A stretch of 40,983 nt of DNA. It comes from a virus. The DNA lies in the IMG/VR virus record IMGVR_UViG_3300041403_000146, positions 1-40,983 of that record; one strand, 5' to 3'. This document shows, piece by piece, positions 14,101 through 23,900 of this stretch. Position 1 is the stretch's first letter. Each line of letters opens with the position of its first letter. Under the pieces are notes generated by a model that did not search any database, had not been told where the DNA came from, and worked only from the letters and a program-made list of their open reading frames with translations. The position numbers and the translations under genes are program-made.

Positions 14101-17100
14101 TCATAGCGTTCAAATTGTCATCAGTGAGTTTAGTCTGCGTTTCAGCACCGAACAGTTTTCGGAAGAAGTTGACGATGCTATTAAACGCTTTGCGTAACGC
14201 CGATACGTTACCTTCTTTTGGATAGACAAGGCTAAGCTCAGCGCGGAAGTCCGCATTAGTGTAGATCTCGGCTACAAACTCATCTAGTGACTGCGCTCCA
14301 TAATGTGTAGACAACTGGTCCTTCACATCGTCAAACAGTTTTTGTAGCTGTCTGGTTAGCGGATGCGACTTATTAGCCAACGTCGCAGAAGTTACGGCAT
14401 GAGTTGCTTCGTGTAGCAGTGTGTGAGCGTTTCCGGCGAGGTCGGAGTTTAGCTTTATCGTGTTGGTTTTCGGATCAAAAAGACCTGCAACCACGTTGCC
14501 TGAGCTGTCTTTAAGGTTCTTCTCCACAACAACTTTAGTAGAACCAATCTTATCTGCCAGCTTAGCAGCTGCTTTTCTAACTCTATTACTAACGCCTGTT
14601 TTACTGAGTGCATACAAAGCCCCCTGCAAATTACCTTCTTTAAGCATAGCCGACACAGCCGGATGCGTTTGCGTAGTGAGGTCTAGCACTGAGTCTTTGG
14701 TGAGCAATTTCTCAATGTTACCGCCTCTGGCTAAGAATGCTTCTACGTCACTTGCTAACGACTCACGCATTTTGTTGCGCTCTGCCGCAGACATTTCAGA
14801 AACTTCTTTAGTTTTTGCTGCACCTACTGTGGCTTCTAGCCCAGCGGCTAATTTATCTATGTCGGAAGAACTAGCAGTAAACTCGTTAAGCGCATCTATA
14901 TTTCGTTTGGCTGCAGCGGTTTCTTTTTCCGCTTTTGTTACTGCTCTATCTTTACGTAATGCGTCGGCAAGCGCTTGTTGTTCCGCAGCTTTGGCGGCTT
15001 CTTGCCTTTCTATAGACCGCTGATATGCTTTGTCAGCAAGTTTCTTCTGTGTGACAGCTTCGCGTATTTTGATATCAAGGTTGTTCTGTACAGACGCTGT
15101 TAAGTTCTTGTCTATCCACTGCTTGGCTTTCCGTGCGCTAGTAGCACCGGTACCTTCAAAGTGATTATCGACACGAGCGTTGCCGCTTTTAGTGTACCTC
15201 TCCATCTTGTTAGCAATGTCAAACGCAATAGCTTGCAGGGCGTCAACAGGACGTTGATAACGTCGAAAGTACATACCCGCTGCAAATTCTGGAGTAACTG
15301 CCTTTTTAGTTTCGGCTTTGTACTCCGGTAACGCTTTAATTTTCTTAGTGTCTGACTGCGGTAACGTAATGTTCAACACCGACATATCTAGTGGTCGACC
15401 TAATGTCGCATCGTATTTTGGTAGTGATTTTTCAGATACGCGGGTAAACGGTTTCTTTGGAGCCGTGGGCTTAGTCTTTAATGGAGCTGGCTTAGATCCT
15501 TTTCGTACAGTAGTAGCTGCAGTGTCAGGCTTACTAGCTCCCAATCCAGTTCGTCCAGTTCCTGCAGGTCGTTTGGCAGGTTGCTGTAGTGTAGTGGCTC
15601 CTCTTGCAGGTGCGCTTGGTACACTAGGCTTAGCGCCTTTTCCACTTGCTGCTGACTTAGTTTCGACAGGTTGAACATCTTGGTCTGCCTTTGCAATGAA
15701 GTCTTGTATCTTCTGCTTGGTATTAGCTTTAATCCTACTCGTTTTTGCGTAGTTGTCCAGAGCAGTTATTACCTGTTCTCGTTGCGCAGGATCGTTTAGA
15801 TCCTTACCAATAACTTCTTTGTATACAGGTTTAATCTTAGGGATGCTAAGTTCTCTTAGGTCTTTAGCAGTTACCGACCTACGTTCTGCTTTCGGTGCAG
15901 GTTGTCTAGCCACTTCGGGGGTAACTTCGGGGGTAACTTCGGGGGTGGACGGCTTAGTAGTTTTACTACCACGCTCGGGTATTAGCGCTTCCATCTCAGA
16001 AAGCTGTGCCGATTCAGGTGTTGTGGGTATTTGTTTGTTTTCTACAAACGCACGCTGCGCATTTACCGCACGTTGGATAGTGGCAGTTTCTTCAGGGGTA
16101 GGATCAGTTTTTTGTACCCCGTCCGCCGAAAGTGCTTCCTTGTAGGCTCGAATGACTTTGTTGTAGTTCTGACTCGGAGTGCTCTCTATTACATCCAAAA
16201 GAATGTTTCTGCGGCGCTGTTCTGTAGCACGTTGTTGAGCGCTTACTTGCCGTCCTGTAAGAGATTCAATCTCCGATTCCATACGCATAGCTTCGTCTTC
16301 AGCTACCATACGTGCTAGTTCGGTTTCGTTTTCTGCCCGTGTTACTAGGTCGAACTGTCTGCTTCTTAACTCTGCGCTATCCCTAGCCGCGGGCATTGCA
16401 TCTACTGCATCAGGTGCAGTTGGTCCTTGGAACCGCTCTCTATCTCTAAGAAGTTCTACAGGGAATAAGTCAGGTTGCCCGAACGCAGCTTCATCTCCAC
16501 GTTCTGCAGCGGCAAGTGCTAGTTGTTCTTGGGCAGGGGCGACAGCGGCATCCGCACGGCGTCTGTTTAGTTCTCGTTCTACTCCTGTTATATCGAGGTC
16601 GCCCATCTGCGCTTCTTCTCGCGCAACTCGTTGAATAGCTTCTAATCCCTGTGCGAGTTGTTCTTGGCGCTGATCTTCAGCTGCTTTGGCTTCTTGTTCT
16701 TGACGTAATCTTTCTTCTCGTAAAGCTTCGGTATTACGCTCTACACCACGTAGAGCTTCTGGGGGCAAAGTGTCGCTAAGGGCGGTTTCACGTAAATTCT
16801 CATAATCGCTTTCTGACGCCGCTTGCCCTTCTGGAGTAACGATCATTCTAGGAGCAGGTAATGCAAGTATCTCTTCGGCTTGGTCTTGTGCATCAGCTAC
16901 TGCGGCATCACGAGGTTTTCCGGGGAGGAACAACCCAAGTAGTGCACCTGCAAACGCCCCTATACCACCTTCTTCGGCGGCACCATCTAATAAAGTTTGA
17001 TCTGGGTTGTACCCCTGCTCGATAGCATTTTGTAGTACAGCAGCTGTAGCTTCCTGCGCACCTTCAATACCACCTGTTACCGCAGCGTTTCGTACCCTGT

Positions 17101-17725
17101 CTCTAAACTTATTTACTGTAGCGGGGCCGAGTTTGTTCACCATGTCGGTTAAGACGGGTACGCCTAGTCTAGACACGAATCGACCAAGTGGAAGTATTTC
17201 GGTTGTACCAACTAAGGCACCTTTTAGAGCGGCGGCACCACGATCTTCTTCAGATATACCTGCGGCACGAGCACGTTCACTAGCTTCACCAGCACCAGCA
17301 CCGACGGCCAAAGCACCAGCGGCAGGTAGCGCGGCAGGACCAAGCGCAGCTGTACCCAAGAACGCGCCGAGAGAACCGACACCGCTAGCTAGCTTATAAG
17401 AAAGGTCTTCTGCTCTACCACCTTCAGGACGAACGGCTTCAGCGGCACCTTTGATAGCTTCTCTTGCAGCAAGCTCATTTTCTTCGTCAAGTAGTGTTGC
17501 GGCACCTAACGCGGCAGACTCAAGAGTCCCTACTGCACCTGCGCCGAGACCGGATAGGATGTTCTCAAGCATACCAACGTCACGGTTAGCCATGAAACGT
17601 TCGACATCTTGATCTATCTCTATTTGCTTCTGTACAGCCGCAATTACTTGTGCATCTGTGGCACCTTCTGGGCCTTCTACTTCATAGACCTTGCCATTGG
17701 GCCCAGTAACTTCATAGAGTGCCAT
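11189..17725 (-). CDS. Giant 2178-aa internal virion / polyvalent protein with zincin motif
   Basis: The N-terminus (about 1-35, with YEVEGPEGATDAQVIAAVQ) is a short module common in phage virion proteins. Residues 50-270 hold several Ala/Gly-rich amphipathic or membrane-like stretches (SLGAFLGTAALGPAALP, GGIGAFAGALLGLFLP). Residues 290-560 are charged and coiled, 560-780 a Pro/Thr/Lys linker. At 1105-1109 the motif HEATH is followed by DEFVAEIYT, the HExxH...E pattern of zinc metallopeptidases in large polyvalent phage proteins. The remaining 1000 residues are helical with a membrane-like segment near AVLLMSGVQGLTLFGIG. Probably an ejected internal protein carrying a protease. Last gene of the leftward unit, AAGAGGT before its ATG. 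Confidence 0.85.
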   Translation of the reverse strand: MALYEVTGPNGKVYEVEGPEGATDAQVIAAVQKQIEIDQDVERFMANRDVGMLENILSGLGAGAVGTLESAALGAATLLDEENELAAREAIKGAAEAVRPEGGRAEDLSYKLASGVGSLGAFLGTAALGPAALPAAGALAVGAGAGEASERARAAGISEEDRGAAALKGALVGTTEILPLGRFVSRLGVPVLTDMVNKLGPATVNKFRDRVRNAAVTGGIEGAQEATAAVLQNAIEQGYNPDQTLLDGAAEEGGIGAFAGALLGLFLPGKPRDAAVADAQDQAEEILALPAPRMIVTPEGQAASESDYENLRETALSDTLPPEALRGVERNTEALREERLRQEQEAKAAEDQRQEQLAQGLEAIQRVAREEAQMGDLDITGVERELNRRRADAAVAPAQEQLALAAAERGDEAAFGQPDLFPVELLRDRERFQGPTAPDAVDAMPAARDSAELRSRQFDLVTRAENETELARMVAEDEAMRMESEIESLTGRQVSAQQRATEQRRRNILLDVIESTPSQNYNKVIRAYKEALSADGVQKTDPTPEETATIQRAVNAQRAFVENKQIPTTPESAQLSEMEALIPERGSKTTKPSTPEVTPEVTPEVARQPAPKAERRSVTAKDLRELSIPKIKPVYKEVIGKDLNDPAQREQVITALDNYAKTSRIKANTKQKIQDFIAKADQDVQPVETKSAASGKGAKPSVPSAPARGATTLQQPAKRPAGTGRTGLGASKPDTAATTVRKGSKPAPLKTKPTAPKKPFTRVSEKSLPKYDATLGRPLDMSVLNITLPQSDTKKIKALPEYKAETKKAVTPEFAAGMYFRRYQRPVDALQAIAFDIANKMERYTKSGNARVDNHFEGTGATSARKAKQWIDKNLTASVQNNLDIKIREAVTQKKLADKAYQRSIERQEAAKAAEQQALADALRKDRAVTKAEKETAAAKRNIDALNEFTASSSDIDKLAAGLEATVGAAKTKEVSEMSAAERNKMRESLASDVEAFLARGGNIEKLLTKDSVLDLTTQTHPAVSAMLKEGNLQGALYALSKTGVSNRVRKAAAKLADKIGSTKVVVEKNLKDSSGNVVAGLFDPKTNTIKLNSDLAGNAHTLLHEATHAVTSATLANKSHPLTRQLQKLFDDVKDQLSTHYGAQSLDEFVAEIYTNADFRAELSLVYPKEGNVSALRKAFNSIVNFFRKLFGAETQTKLTDDNLNAMIETIMAPAPNLRNAGELYMVSSEGTIGGFMNNLGRGYANAAKATKRVKESEFMDNTAEFFRGTVPTLGKKLLIASLPSQAAADQTARVTGSKKAYRLHELFEEQEGATNRSDMRLDATAKSLEDWRKNNPDKTETFDRLVANSTIEEVDPSKPRSDYKDDKANKWDSLQADWKALGKNGQEQYTQLRDAYKTMYDELVESIETNLGPQARKVFLGIFPKQRIEPYFPLVRKGDHWLKYTDPNGEYTFEAFETLAARDRQIAALKAAGATNIETVNDLSKSKFNDAPSTSFVGQVIQIMQANKVDNKVIDDTMRLFVQMLPATSFAKALQKREGVLGFKSNALFAFREKAYNLGRQVVQFKYSKDVRATMEELRAEVIAEANKKNTTLDPTTANVIIEEWDARSEFAINPPTDMFARAARLANRVAFLGTIGFNVSSAIVNLSQLPLFVFPYLAGRTSFKQAQQNMYAAMKLYNGSGFNHRVAIMGAKDKTQLVRGMPSIDNYYQADENGVLRIRTDIDIDDKADFYNGMTKRQLVEAMMPLVQKASDRGLLNRSMFYDTLGAEMSGKAKNVWDRINAYSAFSFHTVERHNRQVSLVSNFLNEITRLKEKPLASKGETNLSEAELMARAVDNALYETQQTNGGAVLATAPRIAQKHIGRVAMMYKTYGIQMYYTQIKTAFEAIKMAESDPEVRRIAQRQLVGTTLAVLLMSGVQGLTLFGIGAFIANLFLDDEEEDAETLAREYLGEGMYKGLLNQITGVDVAARVGLSNLILQSNRYNFDPSMEKTIVSTLGGPFYGYTSQFIRGTQDVLNGEVQRGVENMLPSAFRNAFKTYRYGTEGAINTRRGDPILDDLTLGDLAAQFVGFAPAEYTRNQERNQVLKRIDRTVNEKRTKLLRQYYVALRFGDTQGVRAAQVEINSFNRRHPTAAITPSTIQRSIAQHMKTSRTMYNGVTLSPNLRAKLEDIGSGFE
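15913..15946 (-). repeat. 12-bp tandem repeat coding for TPEV units
   Basis: The unit CTTCGGGGGTAA occurs twice and a third time in part. On the coding strand it gives PEVT-PEVT-PEV in the linker of the 2178-aa protein. It is a likely site of length change by slippage. Confidence 0.7.
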
Positions 17726-17734
17726 AGCTACCTC

Positions 17735-19384
17735 TTAACTTTTTTGTCGTACTTGAAACTGAGAAGTGTCAATTTCTCCTGCGGTGGCACTACCTACTCC
17801 ACTCTGCTCCCGTAGCATTTTGTCGTAGGCTTCTTTTAACATCAAGTAGTTTGGCATAGACCTAGTAATACGCTCTAGAGCTTGACTTAACTGCATTCTA
17901 GCGGCGCGGATCTTTTGCTCGTCAACACCAAAGAAGCCACCTTCTTCAGCCTTAGCAACATCTTCTAACGCACGTTGGTATTCGGGGTCTTGCATGAGCG
18001 CGGCTTGTAACTGCTCGTTAGCATCATTGTATAACGTACCTAGCGCTTGTAGTCGTTGTGTGCCAGCTTGCATGTTACGAAGACCGCGTAATCCTTCTGC
18101 TGTCTGACGTTCTATTTCGAGTTTAGCTTGTTCAGTGTCCATACCCATAAGTTCTTTATCTACGCCCATGAGCTTTTCAATGCCTGAACGTTGGGCAGCC
18201 TCTTGTTGCGCTTGCCTTTTAGCCGCCGCTGCAGTACCACCCGCCATAACAGAACCGAACGAACTACGTCCGCCAGCACCAAGTAGGAAATCTCGAAGGC
18301 GCTCTTTACGCATTTTCTCTGGATCTTGTTGTGCTTTAAGCAGCTTCTCGTACTCCGCTTGTCTTTTCTCAAAACTAGCCCGTGGTCCAACCGCCGCGAT
18401 ACCTTGAGGTGCAGTAGTGGGGGTGGGGGTAGGAGTTGATGTTGGGGCCGCAGGTGCAGACGTCGTTGGAGCTTGACTTTCGGGCATCGCCATTCTTTCG
18501 GGTATTTGCGACATATCTATTTCTTGCAGGGCACCCTGCGAAACATCCTGTGGAGCTCTTACGCCTTCTTGCACTTCTCTGCGTGTACGCGCTCTTTCTC
18601 CATCACCTTCAAATAAGCTCGAAACAGCTTGCATAATCCCATCAGGTTCTGCGTTACCGCGAGTGCCCATACCTCTTTGCCCAGTACGCTGCATAGACGG
18701 TTTGCGTTCGGGCATTAATCCAGCTAAGCCGTTGCCTTCTTCTGGACGTGCTGTTTCTTTTGGACCTAACAGACTAGATAAATCTGCAGTATCAATGGTT
18801 GGAGCGCGATCAGGAACCCGCATACCTTCTGCAGGGCGTTCGCCCATACCCACTCGTCCAGATTCTCGAATCTCGTTGTTCATTAACTTTTGTTCGATAT
18901 ATCTACGAGCATTGGGGTCATCCCCGTATACTTCCATTAAAGTTTTAGCGTCCGCGCCTTTTCTAATAAGGTCATCAATAATACCTTCTACCGCACCACC
19001 TTCGGCGAACGCAACGATGCCACCACCTGCCATTTTCTGCATATTACCTGCGGGTAGCTGGGGTAATCCTTGGTTAGCGGTACGCTGCATGTTCTGCTGT
19101 TGGCGCTTAGCGCGTTCTTGCATAATGCCGCTAGTCTGCTGGACCATTTCGTCTTTAGTACGCCCCAACAATTCCGCTTCGCGCTGTTGTTTAACAGTCT
19201 GCGGGCTAGTTTGCATTTGCATTTGCATTTCACGAGCAGCCGCATCTTTTTCAGACTTGAGCTTTTGCAGGGCTAGCAGGTCGATAAGTTCTTGATTCTG
19301 CTGATACCGTTGCATTAACTGTTGAGGGTTACCTCGATACGCATCGACTTTTTGTTGTATCTGTTGGTCAATTCCACCGATCAT
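17735..19384 (-). CDS. 549-aa Gln/Met-rich virion protein with AGGG motif
   Basis: The first 110 residues are a Gln-rich coiled coil (QQIQQKVDAYRGNPQQLM). At about 116-131 comes KMAGGGIVAFAEGGAV, a hydrophobic glycine motif also met in neighbouring genes in variant form. A Pro/Thr-rich linker follows at about 310-335 (STPTPTPTTAPQ). The C-terminal 150 residues are helical, rich in Ala and Gln. No enzymatic motif is visible. The position between the 281-aa protein and the giant protein, each with 1-10 bases or overlap between them, makes a structural or ejection-related role the best guess. Its ATG overlaps the preceding stop by one base (TAATG). Confidence 0.72.
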   Translation of the reverse strand: MIGGIDQQIQQKVDAYRGNPQQLMQRYQQNQELIDLLALQKLKSEKDAAAREMQMQMQTSPQTVKQQREAELLGRTKDEMVQQTSGIMQERAKRQQQNMQRTANQGLPQLPAGNMQKMAGGGIVAFAEGGAVEGIIDDLIRKGADAKTLMEVYGDDPNARRYIEQKLMNNEIRESGRVGMGERPAEGMRVPDRAPTIDTADLSSLLGPKETARPEEGNGLAGLMPERKPSMQRTGQRGMGTRGNAEPDGIMQAVSSLFEGDGERARTRREVQEGVRAPQDVSQGALQEIDMSQIPERMAMPESQAPTTSAPAAPTSTPTPTPTTAPQGIAAVGPRASFEKRQAEYEKLLKAQQDPEKMRKERLRDFLLGAGGRSSFGSVMAGGTAAAAKRQAQQEAAQRSGIEKLMGVDKELMGMDTEQAKLEIERQTAEGLRGLRNMQAGTQRLQALGTLYNDANEQLQAALMQDPEYQRALEDVAKAEEGGFFGVDEQKIRAARMQLSQALERITRSMPNYLMLKEAYDKMLREQSGVGSATAGEIDTSQFQVRQKS

Positions 19385-20229
19385 TACGCACCACCCCCAA
19401 AGATCAATTCATAAAGAGACTGTATACCACCGGCACCAGATAATATGTTAGACAGAGTGCTAGGTTCCGCGTACGTATAAGACTGCGCCTGTAGCGGCAT
19501 ACCCTGAAGAAGTGACTGCATATACTGTACTTGCTTGTACGGGAAGTCTCGTTCTTCTTCAAACTGTTGTCGATCAGCCATAATACCTTCAGACTGTACA
19601 GCACGCTCTTGAGCACCGAGATCAGCTTGCCGCTGTAGTGCCTGTAACCCGTACTGGTTTACAAGATCTTGAGCGGCTCGTTGCCTATCTTGCTCTGTAT
19701 TGAACTGCTGCTGCGCCTGAGTATACGCTTGTTGGTAGCCAGTACCAGTGATGTCCGCAATATTACGTAACATGTTTCGGTTTAGTTCTGACTCCATAAT
19801 AGCTTGTCGAGAACCACCGTACGCACCTGCTTTTGTCAGCCTTGCAGCATCTTGTACTCTTTGGATTTGCGCTTGGCGCTGTGCTTCTGCTATTTGCGGT
19901 TCTAATGCGGCTTGTATGTATGGGCTCATGTACTGCTGAGCTACACCCTGCTGTGTAAACGACTGTGGGGTATACGCGCCCATCTGTTCTGTAGGTACTG
20001 CTAACCCTGCTATGCCACTGAACGCCGCTTGTTGAGCGGCAGATTGCCCAGCCGTAAGTGGGCCTGTATAAGCTTGGTAGGGTTGTGAGGCAAGTGCTTG
20101 ACCTCTACCCAACATTTCAGTTACATAAGGTCCAGCCCAAGAAGAAAGAGACGACTCTGTACCGGTTTGTTTGCCTACTAGCGGGTCTTCAAACGCAGTC
20201 GCTGCTGTGGATATTGCATCAGTACTCAT
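19384..20229 (-). CDS. 281-aa Gln/Ala-rich virion protein
   Basis: After a Ser/Thr-rich start it carries YQAYTGPLTAGQSAAQQAAF, then a long helical region with AGAYGGSRQAIMESELNR and GTGYQQAYTQAQQQF. The C-terminus is Ser/Gly-rich (SGAGGIQSLYELIFGGGA). Proteins with the AYGGSRQ helix are frequent in the virion gene blocks of marine podovirus-like phages, but no function is established. It fits an internal core or tail-tube-associated protein. GAGGTGAA lies 5 bases before the ATG. Nine bases separate it from the preceding stop. Confidence 0.7.
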   Translation of the reverse strand: MSTDAISTAATAFEDPLVGKQTGTESSLSSWAGPYVTEMLGRGQALASQPYQAYTGPLTAGQSAAQQAAFSGIAGLAVPTEQMGAYTPQSFTQQGVAQQYMSPYIQAALEPQIAEAQRQAQIQRVQDAARLTKAGAYGGSRQAIMESELNRNMLRNIADITGTGYQQAYTQAQQQFNTEQDRQRAAQDLVNQYGLQALQRQADLGAQERAVQSEGIMADRQQFEEERDFPYKQVQYMQSLLQGMPLQAQSYTYAEPSTLSNILSGAGGIQSLYELIFGGGA

Positions 20230-20237
20230 AATTCACC

Positions 20238-20963
20238 TCACGCTGGCGTGTAGCTAGTAGGATTAACTTGTTTACCTTGGGCTTCCGTACCAGTCCGCGC
20301 TTTTCGTATTCTGTCCATCATATCATAAAGTTGTTTAGCGCCAGCATTAGAATTACCATTGCCTAAATGACTTACTACGTCTGCTGGTACTACAAATTCG
20401 CCATCACTTAATCTTGCTTCCTGCATACCATCAATAGAAGCGGGAACTTTGTCGGCCATACCGTCTGTGGCACCACCTAAATAGTATCCTTTTGGTTGTA
20501 TAGAAGCTAACCCACCCGCTGCCATCTGCGACACTGTTTGGTTAGTTTGCTGAGCACGTCGCATGGCTTCTTGTTGTGCTAATCGAGCGGCCTGTTGTTG
20601 AGCCGCTGCTTGCGCTTGTGCTACTTGGGGGGCGGGACTTTTAGGGCGTTGTGCGTACGTAAGATCACTAAAATATCTTCGCCCTGCTTCGCCGGGTCTT
20701 CGACCTTCGTCCGTAGTAGGTACTCGCTCCCTAACTACTTGATACTCAGGTATTTTACCTTGATACCCAGTTGGTCTTTGGTCAGAGTCAAAAAGACCTA
20801 ATTCGTTTATTAACGCACTTCCACCTAAACTAAGCAAAGCACCCCAGTCGGTATTATCTGCACTAGTACCTAAAAACGAAAGAAGGTCTTCAGTAAGCCC
20901 AGATTTGTTGTCTTTAAAGTCAAAATCACTTAGGTAGTCCCAAGCTCTATCTAACCAACTCAT
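20238..20963 (-). CDS. 241-aa virion protein with C-terminal DGEFV domain
   Basis: The start is placed at ATG 20963, one base after the stop of the 2273-aa gene and 6 bases behind GGAG; an upstream TTG at 20975 overlaps that stop. The N-terminal half is acidic and poorly structured; residues about 110-150 are Gln/Ala helices (AQAAAQQQAARLAQQEAM). Then MAAGGLASIQPKGYYLGGA, resembling the AGGG motif of the 549-aa protein, and a compact C-terminal domain with LSDGEFVVPADVVSHLGNG and KQLYDMMDRIR. This DGEF-ADVVSxLGNG domain recurs in phage structural proteins of unknown role. Confidence 0.72.
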   Translation of the reverse strand: MSWLDRAWDYLSDFDFKDNKSGLTEDLLSFLGTSADNTDWGALLSLGGSALINELGLFDSDQRPTGYQGKIPEYQVVRERVPTTDEGRRPGEAGRRYFSDLTYAQRPKSPAPQVAQAQAAAQQQAARLAQQEAMRRAQQTNQTVSQMAAGGLASIQPKGYYLGGATDGMADKVPASIDGMQEARLSDGEFVVPADVVSHLGNGNSNAGAKQLYDMMDRIRKARTGTEAQGKQVNPTSYTPA

Positions 20964-20964
20964 A

Positions 20965-23900
20965 CTATTCTCCAAGGAGCTTTAAAAGCTCATCGTTAGC
21001 ATCAAATACAGTGCCGCCTTTGGCATAACCGCGTTGACTTCCATACGGACTTACAAACATACCTTCTTGCTGCGGCGTAGCAAAGATACTACTAAAATCA
21101 TACAAGTATCCTATCCTAGCAGGGTCAGGTGTTTCAACTGTAACTTGTCGTCCAGTAATATCTTGTGCGCCAGCTAACAATCCGAAAAGTTCATTTATAT
21201 TACCAAACTGCCTAGTTTTTTCAGCTTCGGCGGCTAATTGTGCTTGTGTTTGCTGGTTTAGTCCTAAAACAAAGTCATACAGTCCGGTGGGTTGAAACTG
21301 TTGAGCTTGCGATAAATCGACCTGCTCGCCCTGAAAAGACTGCTGTAAAGCGGTTAGGTCATTTACATCTATGATGCCATCGTTATTAACATCGTACCCC
21401 AGTTGCTGCGGGGTGTATTGCATTAATTCGCCAAGCGCTTCTTGCTGGGCAATGATATCTGCAACGAAGTCTATATCGACTTGTGTTACTTGCGACGGCG
21501 GCTTACCAATAAGTTGAGATACCGCATCTAGTTCGGTAGAGAGTCTTTGTTCAGTAGACGCAACTTGGTCTATTATGGTCTGTTCTGTTACACCTAACTG
21601 CGTAGCTAGATCAGATATTGCTAGTTGTGTGGCTTCAGAACGCGCTATGCCAGCGGCTTCATACTCTTGAATTAACGCGTTTAGCGTATCTACACTTTCT
21701 TGGCTGGCAACGTTTTTAAGTTCTTCTTGGATGTTGTTAACTGCACTTACAACATCATTTACCGTAACCCCAAGTTGATCTAACGCAAACTGGTTATTGT
21801 TTATGGCGTTAGCCACTTCCTCGAAAGATTGATTAGTCTCCGATGCAAGATCCTGAATGGCTTGCTGTAACGCTTGGTCTCGATTAAACCCTTGCTGCTC
21901 GTACTGAGTGACCAGTGTTTGCAGTCTGTCTATTTGGTCTCTGGTCGCTACGTCTTGAAGTTGCTCTTGTATATTAGTAACTGCGGTATTTAGCTGATTT
22001 ACATCAACTCCTAGTTGACTAATAGCGTCTTGGTTTTGGCCTATTCCAGCGGCCAACTGTTCTACGCTTACGCCGAGTTCTGTAGATAGCTGCTGTAGCG
22101 CTTGTTGTAGCGCTTGATCGCGACTAAGTCCCTGTTGTTCGTACTGAGTAACCAACGCTTGTAAGCGATCTACACTTTCTTGAGTCGCTACGTCTTGTAG
22201 TTGCTCTTGTATATTGGTGACAGCATCGTTTAGCTGATTTACGTCAAGCCCTAATTGACTAATGGCATCTTGGTTTTGACTTATTCCAGACGCTAGCTGT
22301 TCTACGCTTACGCCGAGTTCGGTAGATAGCTGCTGCAGTGCTTGTTGTAGTGACTCGTCTCGACTAAGTCCCTGTTGCTCGTACTGAGTAACCAACTCTT
22401 GTAAACGGTCTACGCTTTCTTGAGTCGCTACGTTAGATAACTGCTCTTGTATACTAGTGACAGCATTATTAAGCTGATTTACGTCAAGTCCAAGTTGGCT
22501 AATAGCGTCTTGGTTCCGGCCTAACGCACGGGCTAGCTGATCTACGCTTACATCTAGGTCTCTAGACAGATCTTGTAGCGCGCGTTGTAACGCTTGGTCT
22601 CGGGTTAGTCCCTGAGACTGATACTCTGCTATTAGACCTTCAAGCGTATCGACACTTTCTTGACTAGCTACATTAGATAATTGGTCTTGGATGCCCGATA
22701 CTGCAGAATTTAGGTCGTTTATACTTAGACCAAACTCGTTTAATGCAGCTTGATTTGCCCCTATTGCCGCCTGAATCTGCTCTACTGATTGTCCAGTTTG
22801 GGCAGATAGATCTTGTATAGCTCGTTGTAGAGCTTGGTCTCGGCTAAGTCCTTGCTGTTCATATTGACTTATAAGGTTAGATAAAGCTTCTACTTGGTCT
22901 CTAGTAGCTACGTTAGATAGTTGGTTTTGAATGTTAGTAACAGCTTGATTAAGCTGACTTATATCCACACCTAGCTGATTAATCGCATCTCGATTTTGGC
23001 TTATACCATTACTTAGCTGCGCTACACTTACACCCAGTTCGCTAGATAATTGTTGCAGTGCTTGCTGAAGTGCTTGGTTAGCGTCTAAACCTTGATTCTG
23101 ATACTGCGTTATTAGAGCTTCTAAACGATCTACGCTTTCTTGACTAGCCAAGTCAGAGAATTGATTTTGAATGTTATTAACAGCCTGAGTAAGCTGACCT
23201 ATATCTATACCTAGCTGATTAATAGCGTCTCTATTTCCAGCGATGGCCGCAAGAACACTTTCTGGAGACTGTCCGGTCTGTACGGATATGTCCGCTATTG
23301 CACGCTGCAAGGCTTCAAACTGACTCATGTTCTGAGCTTGGTACTGCTCCATGAGTGCTTGTAGATTATCCACCTGTTGGCGAGTAGCTAGGTCGCCTAT
23401 TTGCCCTTGGATAGTTGTAACCGCGCCGTTCAGCTCATTTATACTTACGCCAATATCACCTATAGCGTCTCGGTTTTGGTTTATAGCAGCGGCTAACTCG
23501 TCTACACCAACACCAAGTTGAACGGACAAGTCTTTAATTGCTTTCTGAATAGCCTCATCACGCCCCATCCCTGCGGCTTCATTGGCATCAACTTTTGCGG
23601 AAAGTGAATCTACACTAGATTGAGACGCAAGATTGTTTATTAGTCCTAGTATTTGGTCTCTAAATGCCGTTAGCGTAGACTGTTTAGCAACATCAGTTAG
23701 CGAATCTAATATCTGATCTACAGTGCCTTGGACCCTATCTACTGATTCTTGGGAGGCGACATCTGCTAGCAGTCCAATAATTTCAACACGTAAGTTATTT
23801 ACGTCTTCTGTAGTCGCGCCATTCTCAACTAGCTGGTTTAGCAGGTTAGTTAGATCAATACCCGTTTGAGGATCAGGATCTTGGCCAGTATTAGGATCGG

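Noticed and set aside
14460-15023. 187-residue open frame on the plus strand inside the giant 2178-aa gene
   Set aside because: It is a shadow of the minus-strand coding sequence: no ribosome site, Ser/Leu/Ala-rich composition typical of reversed frames, and no recognisable domain. The same applies to the other long plus-strand frames in 11189-37219.
21712-23631. CRISPR-like array because of regular repeats
   Set aside because: The 240-bp period encodes an intact 80-residue protein repeat in a continuous frame. There are no short palindromic repeats with unique spacers.
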